Translations under genes and position numbers: made by a program
Shown here: one piece after another, positions 55,211 to 61,858 of the stretch
Layout: each line of letters begins with the position of its first letter
Numbering within the stretch: the first letter of the stretch is position 1
Assembly (NCBI GenBank): GCA_002356215.1
Contig: AP017959.1
Coordinates: 2,558,195-2,622,194, forward strand
Direction of reading: 5' to 3'
DNA length: 64,000 nucleotides
Source: [Synechococcus] sp. NIES-970
Lineage (GTDB): Bacteria; Cyanobacteriota; Cyanobacteriia; Cyanobacteriales; MRBY01
Notes under the pieces: model-generated
Told to the model about the DNA's origin: nothing
What the model saw: the letters and a program-made list of their open reading frames with translations, nothing else
The model's database searches: none

Positions 55211-56341
55211 CTAGGCCCCAAAGCCCTTCCCACGGTTCTCAGAAGGGAGACAGAAGCAATTTTCTACCTGTTGTCGTAGGGTTTCTTCGTCGAGATTTTG
55301 GCCGATGAGAACCAACTGATTCTTCTTCACTTCCCCTGGTTTCCATTCCGAATCGTCAATGGTAAAGCGTTTACCACTGAGGTGGAACACATGACGGAGT
55401 GGGCTTTCATCAAACCAAAGAATTCCCTTCGCCCGAAAGACATTCACTGGCAGCTGGTTGTCCAAGAAATACTGAAACTTGCGAATGGCAAAGGGTTGAT
55501 CATTCTGGAAAGAAATAGACATAAACCCATCATTTTCTAAATGATTAGAGTGATGGTGATGGTGGCCATGATCATGATCATGGTCGCATTCTGGGGTACA
55601 CACATGGTCATGGTGTCCATGGTCATGGCTGTGGTCATGATGATCGTGGTGGTGATGGGCGTGGGAATCAGCACTATCAAAATATTTATCCGACTCAAAC
55701 AGTCCCACACTCAGGAGTAATCCCAGGGGAACAGCAGAATTTTGTGTCCGAAGCAGTCTAGCCCCTTCTTTAATATCGCGGATTCTGACCTCTAGAGCAT
55801 CAACCTCTGCCTCTTCCACCAAATCTGTTTTGTTCAGGAGAATAATATCCCCATAGGCAATTTGGCTATAGGCCGCTTCACTATTGAATAGATCTAGGCT
55901 AAAGTTCGCGCAGTCTACCGTAGTTACAATAGAATCGAGCCGCGTCATATCCCGCAATTCTGTTCCTAAAAAAGTTAAGGCAACGGGGAGTGGATCTGCT
56001 AATCCGGTTGTTTCTACAACGATGTAGTCAACTTTTTCATCCCGATCAAGGATTTTATGAACAGCATCAACCAGGTCTTCGTTGATTGTGCAGCACACAC
56101 AGCCGTTACTCAGTTCCACCATGTTCTCGTCGGTGGTGACAATCAATTCATTGTCAATGCCAATTTCGCCAAATTCATTGACTAGTACGGCGGTTTTAAG
56201 ACCCTCTTGATTGGTAAGGATATGATTTAACAGAGTCGTTTTACCACTACCCAAAAATCCGGTGATGATCGTGACAGGAATCCCTGATGAATTTGTGGCT
56301 GATGTGTCAGGGTTTTGGGTTTGATGACTGACTGTGGGCAT
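55211..56341 (-). CDS. COG0523/CobW-family GTP-binding metallochaperone
   Basis: 376 residues. The G domain has ITGFLGSGKTTLLNHILTNQ, the metal-site GCVCC and ILLNKTDLVEEAE. A His-rich loop of about 40 residues (DSHAHHHHDHHDHSHDHGHH, then DHVCTPECDHDHDHGHHHHH) separates it from the CobW C-terminal domain (FMSISFQNDQPFAIRKFQYF). The loop and GCVCC suggest zinc or another transition metal delivery. No Zur- or Co-type operator was identified upstream. Neighbours give no clue to the client. Confidence 0.92.
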   Translation of the reverse strand: MPTVSHQTQNPDTSATNSSGIPVTIITGFLGSGKTTLLNHILTNQEGLKTAVLVNEFGEIGIDNELIVTTDENMVELSNGCVCCTINEDLVDAVHKILDRDEKVDYIVVETTGLADPLPVALTFLGTELRDMTRLDSIVTTVDCANFSLDLFNSEAAYSQIAYGDIILLNKTDLVEEAEVDALEVRIRDIKEGARLLRTQNSAVPLGLLLSVGLFESDKYFDSADSHAHHHHDHHDHSHDHGHHDHVCTPECDHDHDHGHHHHHSNHLENDGFMSISFQNDQPFAIRKFQYFLDNQLPVNVFRAKGILWFDESPLRHVFHLSGKRFTIDDSEWKPGEVKKNQLVLIGQNLDEETLRQQVENCFCLPSENRGKGFGA

Positions 56342-56513
56342 AGCAGACTTTACCTTATTCGCTCGAAGTAACTTTTTACTATCTTACACAGTAATTTAAG
56401 CAGATAGGCATTGGGCAAATTTCAGGATCACCCAGTCGAAAACGATCGCTAAAAAAGATCAAGGAATGGCGCGGGAGCACAGATAAATTTTTTCTAGAAA
56501 TAGCTCAAATCAA

Positions 56514-57281
56514 TTAGGTAGTACTTGGGGGAAAAGACATACTATGCAGTTTATCGGTAGGAATTGTTGCTAAGGACTGAAATGCAGGTTTCGCGAAATA
56601 AAATCCTTGGAAAAGTTCAATACCTAAGTCTAATAAAATATTCAATTCTGTTTTGGTTTCAATGCCTTCTGCGATGATAATACTGGATAATTCTTCAGCT
56701 ACCTGGAGTACGCCTTTCACGATCGCCTGACGAACTTTATCTTGATCAATCCCCCGGATCAGGGCCATATCTAACTTAATAATATCGGTTTGAATTTCTG
56801 ACAAAAGGTTTAACCCAGCATAGCCAGCCCCAAAATCGTCGATTGCCGTTTTGAAACCCCGTGCCCGATAATATTCAACAATGTTGCGTAGGTGCATCAA
56901 ATCAGAAACTTTTTCGCCTTCTGTGATCTCAAAGATAATGCGTTCGATAGGAAAACCATAGGTCTCTGCAGCTTCTAGGGTCGTCCGAATGCAGCGTTCT
57001 GGTTCATATACTGCATTAGGTAAAAAATTAATACTTAAAAAGCAAGGAATTTGTAGTTCAGCGGCAAGGCGAATGGCTTTTGTACGACAGGATTGATCGA
57101 ATAGGTAACGGTTAGTATCATTAATGTTTTGAAAGATTGTCCCAGCTGGCTCATTATTCAACCCCCGCGCGAGGGCTTCATGGGCAAAAATTTCTTGGGT
57201 TCTGAGATTGACAATGGGTTGGAATGCCATTGTGAAATCAAAACCTAACTTACTTAGGTCACCGCAGTCTCTACATGTCAT
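56514..57281 (-). CDS. EAL-domain protein (cyclic-di-GMP phosphodiesterase type)
   Basis: About 255 residues from the ATG at 57281. A lone EAL domain: FAHEALARG (EAL), ITEGEKVSD, IDDFGAGYAGLNLLSEIQTD, KLDMALIRGID and IIAEGIETKTELNILL. These acidic residues suggest an active phosphodiesterase that lowers c-di-GMP. A short Cys-containing N-terminus (MTCRDCGDLSKLGFD) might bind a metal. No GGDEF or sensor domain is attached. Confidence 0.87.
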   Translation of the reverse strand: MTCRDCGDLSKLGFDFTMAFQPIVNLRTQEIFAHEALARGLNNEPAGTIFQNINDTNRYLFDQSCRTKAIRLAAELQIPCFLSINFLPNAVYEPERCIRTTLEAAETYGFPIERIIFEITEGEKVSDLMHLRNIVEYYRARGFKTAIDDFGAGYAGLNLLSEIQTDIIKLDMALIRGIDQDKVRQAIVKGVLQVAEELSSIIIAEGIETKTELNILLDLGIELFQGFYFAKPAFQSLATIPTDKLHSMSFPPSTT

Positions 57282-57383
57282 ACGCCTGTCTTTTAAAGCC
57301 TCCAAAGTAGTTTAGTCGCAACATCGGTAACGCTGTTGGTTTAAAGTGATCTGGATAAATGTTGAAAGTTAGGCAAAACACTA

Positions 57384-57425
57384 CAAAAAATCGCCTTTCT
57401 TGGATCTTAGTGCAAAAAAGGCGAT
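57384..57425 (-). terminator. Terminator of purB
   Basis: On the minus strand ATCGCCTTT (57425-57417) pairs with AAAGGCGAT (57398-57390), followed by TTTTTT. It lies 26 bases after the purB stop. Confidence 0.75.
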
Positions 57426-57450
57426 CGCCCCGGACGCTCGTTGTGAATAT

Positions 57451-58746
57451 TTAGATACCGAGCCGTTGATAGACTTGGTCGAGGTGGCGTAGTTGGAACT
57501 GGGGATCAAAGCAGGCGGCGATTTCTGTGGCAGAAAGATGCTGGGTGATTTCTGCATCCTGCTCCACATTAGCGCGGAAATTTCCTCCCTCCGTATTCCA
57601 GGCGCTGTGGGCACAACCCTGGACGAGCCGGTAGGCATCTTCGCGGGTTAAACCCTTTTCAACGAGGGCAAGCAAGACCCGCTGACTGAAGATCACCCCG
57701 CCATAGACGTTCATATTGCGTTCCATGTTTTCGGGGTAAACCAGCAGATTCTTCACCAAGCTAATGGTTTCCCGCAGCATGAAATGCACTAGAATGCAGC
57801 TGTCAGGGAGGGCAACCCGCTCCACGGAACTGTGAGAAATATCCCGCTCGTGCCAGAGGGCGACGTTTTCGAGGGCAGCCATGGCATTCCCTCGCACCAG
57901 ACGGGCCATTCCTGTCAAACGCTCAGAACGAATCGGGTTCCGCTTGTGGGGCATTGCCGAGGAGCCTTTTTGGCCCTTGGAGAAATATTCTTCGACTTCT
58001 AGAACATCGGTGCGTTGGAGATTGCGGATTTCTACGGCAAAGCGCTCGATACTCGCTGCTAATACGGCCAATTGGTTCATGTAGTTGGCATGGCGATCGC
58101 GGGAAATCACCTGGGTGGAGGCGGTATCCGGATCAAGGCCCAGTTTCTGGCAGGCGAGGGCTTCGACGCGGGGTTCGATATTGGCATAGGTCCCCACTGC
58201 GCCAGAGATTTGGCCCACGGCGATTTCTTTGCGGACGGCCACCAGGCGATCGCGGTTACGGAGCATTTCTGCAAGCCAACCGGCCAGCTTAAATCCAAAG
58301 GTCATCGGTTCGGCATGGATCCCATGGGAGCGGCCGACCATAACGGTATAGCGGTGCTGTTGGGCTTGGTAACGGATTGCCTGAATTAAATCCTCAACAC
58401 AGGTCAAAATCAAATCCATACTGTCCACCATTTGCAGCGCGAGGGCGGTGTCCAACACATCGGAACTGGTCATGCCCAGGTGGATATACCGGCCTGCATC
58501 ACCGACGTATTCATTGACATTCGTCAAAAAAGCAATGACATCATGGCGGACTTCTTTTTCAATTTCCAAGACCCGGGCTTCGTCAAACTGGGCTTTGGCT
58601 TTGATTTCTGCGACGGCATCCTCGGGGATATACCCTAACTCTGCTTGGGCTTCACAAACGGCGACTTCAACTTTGAGCCAGGCCTTGAGCTTTGCTTCAT
58701 TTGTCCAGAGATTCCCCATTTCGGGGAGGGTATAACGTTCAATCAC
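57451..58746 (-). CDS. purB: Adenylosuccinate lyase
   Basis: Acts twice in purine synthesis (SAICAR to AICAR; adenylosuccinate to AMP). 431 residues. The fumarase/aspartase-type signature is GSSAMPHKRNPIRSERLTGM; other blocks are YIHLGMTSSDVLDTALALQM (TSSD) and MVGRSHGIHAEPMTFGFKLA. The length is normal. A terminator follows. Confidence 0.97.
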   Translation of the reverse strand: MIERYTLPEMGNLWTNEAKLKAWLKVEVAVCEAQAELGYIPEDAVAEIKAKAQFDEARVLEIEKEVRHDVIAFLTNVNEYVGDAGRYIHLGMTSSDVLDTALALQMVDSMDLILTCVEDLIQAIRYQAQQHRYTVMVGRSHGIHAEPMTFGFKLAGWLAEMLRNRDRLVAVRKEIAVGQISGAVGTYANIEPRVEALACQKLGLDPDTASTQVISRDRHANYMNQLAVLAASIERFAVEIRNLQRTDVLEVEEYFSKGQKGSSAMPHKRNPIRSERLTGMARLVRGNAMAALENVALWHERDISHSSVERVALPDSCILVHFMLRETISLVKNLLVYPENMERNMNVYGGVIFSQRVLLALVEKGLTREDAYRLVQGCAHSAWNTEGGNFRANVEQDAEITQHLSATEIAACFDPQFQLRHLDQVYQRLGI

Positions 58747-58947
58747 GAGATGTGCCGCAGAAATACAACCTAGCTATTCTACTAGGGGTTGTTCAAATTG
58801 TGACAATTGTTTTTGGTCAGAGTTATCCAGAGGCGATCGCCTGGGGCAGGACGACCGAAGGGGGGAGAAGCCTCGGTTCTTTCATCCCACACTGCCCCTG
58901 GGGTTTTAGGCCAGAGCTTGGGGTTAGAACATTCGCCATAGGCCAAT

Positions 58948-59166
58948 CTAGCGGCCACTAAACCAGTCGCCGATGATGCGGGGCAATTCAATAATTTGTT
59001 CAATCACTTGGCTGGAGCGAATCCCGAAAATGAGTTGGAGTAAAAGGACGATCGCCGCAATGGTGATCGCAGTTTGTACGCTGGTTTTAACAATTTTGAT
59101 AAAAGCTGTAAACACAAGCCAAGAGATAATCAAGGCGGCCACAATGGTGATGATTTCGACGGTCAT
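58948..59166 (-). CDS. Small two-helix membrane protein, function unknown
   Basis: 72 residues from the ATG at 59166 (MTVEIITIVAALIISWLVFT). Two helices are joined by a basic KIVKTS loop (FIKIVKTSVQTAITIAAIVL), and the tail is LPRIIGDWFSGR. It resembles a small family widespread in cyanobacteria; I cannot give a role. Downstream of the NfeD-like gene on the same strand (59 bases). Confidence 0.7.
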   Translation of the reverse strand: MTVEIITIVAALIISWLVFTAFIKIVKTSVQTAITIAAIVLLLQLIFGIRSSQVIEQIIELPRIIGDWFSGR

Positions 59167-59225
59167 GGGTGTTCGCTCTCCGGGGGATTTGCTCAGGACT
59201 GGCATTATGCCATGGCAGCAAAAGA

Positions 59226-59927
59226 TTAGGGTTGCCTGTGGGGGTCGGCCAGCCAGCGGTCTTCATCAGAACTGTCTTTGGCGATCGCCAAATAACTATG
59301 TTCGGTGCGGTCGACAATGAGAATCTTATCGCCATAGGCAGGGGTGACCTGGGCCCAGTGGGGCAAGCTCACCTGGATAGTCACAAAATTGTGGGCCGCA
59401 TCATACACATCGGCCTGGCCAATTTTTCCCTCGGTATAGTGGGGTAAATTTTTTGATGTGACAACGGCCACACAACCGACTAGGCGATCGCCACTGGCAT
59501 CTTCCCCAAACGAAGCAAAAATTTTTCCGAGGGGCCTAGCCAGGAGACGACCAATCCAAAAGGCGATCGCCCCACTGCCCAAGAAAACCAAAACGCTGAG
59601 TAGTCCCGTCGGGGTTTGTAGGGCCGCATTGAACATCCAACCAAACAGACCCCACAAGCTCAAATCCGTGGCCAGTAACAACATCAATGGCGCTTGCCCA
59701 AAGCCAAACCAAGACAGCACCGACCAGAGGCCAGAACTGCCGCCAGTGACTTCCCCCTCCACATCGCTGTCTAAGTCCCCATCGATGTCAGCATCCATAT
59801 CTGGATCAAAATCAGCATCCATATCGTCATCTCCTCCCCCAGAGAAAATGACAACCAGATAAAGGAGCATGCCGCTCCCCAGGAGCACCCAATAGCCCAA
59901 GTTCGACAAATCAAAAATCATCGACAT
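59226..59927 (-). CDS. NfeD/YqiJ-like membrane protein with OB fold
   Basis: The ATG at 59927 (233 aa) or 59921 is likely. A first helix (YWVLLGSGMLLYLVVIFSGG) is followed by an Asp-rich acidic stretch (GGDDDMDADFDPDMDADIDG). Two more helices follow (FGQAPLMLLLATDLSLWGLF; LLSVLVFLGSGAIAFWIGRL). The C-terminal OB-like domain has CVAVVTSKNLPHYTEGKIGQ. YqiJ/YuaF-type proteins work with flotillins; no flotillin gene is in the window. The PCP_red-like gene lies upstream. Confidence 0.75.
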   Translation of the reverse strand: MSMIFDLSNLGYWVLLGSGMLLYLVVIFSGGGDDDMDADFDPDMDADIDGDLDSDVEGEVTGGSSGLWSVLSWFGFGQAPLMLLLATDLSLWGLFGWMFNAALQTPTGLLSVLVFLGSGAIAFWIGRLLARPLGKIFASFGEDASGDRLVGCVAVVTSKNLPHYTEGKIGQADVYDAAHNFVTIQVSLPHWAQVTPAYGDKILIVDRTEHSYLAIAKDSSDEDRWLADPHRQP

Positions 59928-60022
59928 GCATGATCCAAGTGAGGTAGATGGCAGATGGACATAAATGCTCTCCAGCAGCAAAGGATATTTGAGGCGATCG
60001 CCTAATCCCAACTGAAAAAAGA

Positions 60023-60208
60023 CTACTTGCCAAACTTCTGTTGGGCCCGCATCACCAGTTCGGCAGTGATTTCCTCGACTTCCTCGGTCCGGGCCAGTTC
60101 CTCGATGGTTTGACGGGCCTGGGAACGGGCATAAAAAGGAATATTTTTGTACTTTATTTTGGCTTCTTCCGTCCAGGGAATTTCTTCAGAAAAATTTGGG
60201 TAATTCAT
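60023..60208 (-). CDS. PCP_red-domain small protein (ChlB C-terminal-like)
   Basis: 61 residues. The pattern W-T-E-E-A-K...I-P-F-Y-A-R-S-Q-A-R (IPWTEEAKIKYKNIPFYARS, RTEEVEEITAELVMRAQQKF) matches the C-terminal domain of light-independent protochlorophyllide reductase subunit B. In ChlB that domain is at the end of a large protein; here it stands alone. Orphan copies occur in cyanobacteria. A role near chlorophyll synthesis is inferred only from the domain. Confidence 0.75.
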   Translation of the reverse strand: MNYPNFSEEIPWTEEAKIKYKNIPFYARSQARQTIEELARTEEVEEITAELVMRAQQKFGK

Positions 60209-60445
60209 GGCACAGTGCCTTGGGGCAGGGATTTTCCGATAATAGCAAGAATCTATGGTCTTCAGAAGCTCGAAGCAGCCATTTCGTTAAACTCTGAAAC
60301 GTTACAGCCCAATCTCTCTCAGCACCAAAGCAACGGCCTTGACCACAAAGTTTTGTGGTTTTTTGGGTAGAAGAATAGTGTCTTTGCTCTATTTTTCGGC
60401 ACAATCACAAGTAGGAATATTTATGGCAAGGAAAGGTAATTATCC

Positions 60446-61846
60446 ATGGCGGGGAAGAATGATACGGCAGCACTGTTAGGGGCATTTGTGATTACCCTCG
60501 GACTTTTGGGGGCGGGGGGCTGGTGGTTCCTCAACCAAAATCAATCGCTCCAATTGCCAGATATCCTGGGGGATCTTGGGGGCCAAGGGGAGACGGCGGA
60601 TCGTCTCAGTCGAGGGGAGCGGTTACTGTTAATCAGCGATCGCCACCCAGAAAAAGAACAGGCGATCGCCGCCTATGGCCAAGGGGATTTTGCCATGGCG
60701 GTGCAGTTGTTCCAGGCTTCCCTCCAGGCACATCCCAATGATCCTGAAACCTTGATTTACCTCAACAATGCAAAAATTCGCCAACAGACGCCAAATCCCC
60801 GGGCGATCGCCGTGGTGGTCTCGATGCCGGTGGATCTCGAAACCAATAGCGCGAAGGAATTGCTGCGGGGGGTTGCCCAAGCCCAGAAAGAAGCCCTCGA
60901 CGGTGGCGAAGGATTTTTGGTGATGATTGCCGACGACGATGGGGATCCGGCGATCGCCACCCAGGTTGCCCAGTCCCTAGCCGCCCAAGGGGATATTCTG
61001 GGAGTGATTGGTCACTTCGGAAGCGATACCAGTTTAGCCGCGGCCCAGGTCTATGAAGATCGGGGGTTGGTGATGATTTCTCCTACTAGTACTGCGATTT
61101 CCCTCTCCACAGTAGGCGATTATATTTTTCGCACAGTGCCCAGCGATCGCTTCACAGGGACGGCCCTCGCCAACTATTTACTCGATCGCCTCAACCAGCG
61201 CCAGGTGGTGGTGTTTTATAACAGTGCCAGTGGCTATAGCAATTCCCTCAAGGACAGTCTCACCACAGAGCTGTTTACCCGGGGGGGCAATGTGGTGGCC
61301 GAGGTGGATGTGAGCCAGGGGGGATTTAACAGCGCCCAAACCTTGAATGCGGCCAAGGCCGAGGGCGCTACGGCGATCGCCCTCGTTACCGATACCCCGA
61401 CCTTAAATCAAGCACTCCAAGTTATCCAGGTCAACCGCGAAGAATTACCGATCGTCGCCGGTGATAGCCTCTACAAGCCAGAAATTTTACAAATTGGCGG
61501 CCGGGATGCGGCGGGAATGGTGGTGGCGATTCCCTGGCATATCCTCAGCCACCCGAACACCGCGTTTCCCCAAGTATCCCGCGCCCTCTGGGGGGGTGAT
61601 GTGAATTGGCGGACGGCCCTGAGCTATGATGCGGCGATCGCCCTGTTCACAGGGATTCGTCAGAGTCCGACCCCAGACCGCACCGCTGTCCAAGCCGCCC
61701 TCGCTAATCCAGGTTTTTCGGCCCCTGGGGCAGCCCAAACAATTCAATTTTTACCCTCGGGCGATCGCAACCAGCCCATGGAGATGGTCACCGTCCAGGC
61801 CGGTGAGCGGTCAGGCTTTGGCTATGACTTTGTTCCCGTGCGTTAG
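60446..61846 (+). CDS. Amino-acid-type periplasmic-binding protein with N-terminal anchor
   Basis: 466 residues. An N-terminal helix (LLGAFVITLGLLGAGGWWFL) anchors it. A short repeat-like segment (EQAIAAYGQGDFAMAVQLFQ; ASLQAHPNDPETLIYLNNAK) resembles one or two TPR units. The rest is the LivJ/Peripla_BP_6 fold (GVIGHFGSDTSLAAAQVYED, then RGLVMISPTSTAISL; GFNSAQTLNAAKAEGATAIA). No permease or ATPase is adjacent, so it may act as a sensor or receptor rather than in transport. Confidence 0.85.
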   Translation: MAGKNDTAALLGAFVITLGLLGAGGWWFLNQNQSLQLPDILGDLGGQGETADRLSRGERLLLISDRHPEKEQAIAAYGQGDFAMAVQLFQASLQAHPNDPETLIYLNNAKIRQQTPNPRAIAVVVSMPVDLETNSAKELLRGVAQAQKEALDGGEGFLVMIADDDGDPAIATQVAQSLAAQGDILGVIGHFGSDTSLAAAQVYEDRGLVMISPTSTAISLSTVGDYIFRTVPSDRFTGTALANYLLDRLNQRQVVVFYNSASGYSNSLKDSLTTELFTRGGNVVAEVDVSQGGFNSAQTLNAAKAEGATAIALVTDTPTLNQALQVIQVNREELPIVAGDSLYKPEILQIGGRDAAGMVVAIPWHILSHPNTAFPQVSRALWGGDVNWRTALSYDAAIALFTGIRQSPTPDRTAVQAALANPGFSAPGAAQTIQFLPSGDRNQPMEMVTVQAGERSGFGYDFVPVR

Positions 61847-61858
61847 TTTTGGTGGATG

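Noticed and set aside
57420-57429. The HIP1 palindrome alone as purB terminator
   Set aside because: A ten-base palindrome has no room for a loop; the longer ATCGCCTTT/AAAGGCGAT stem with a T run explains the site better.
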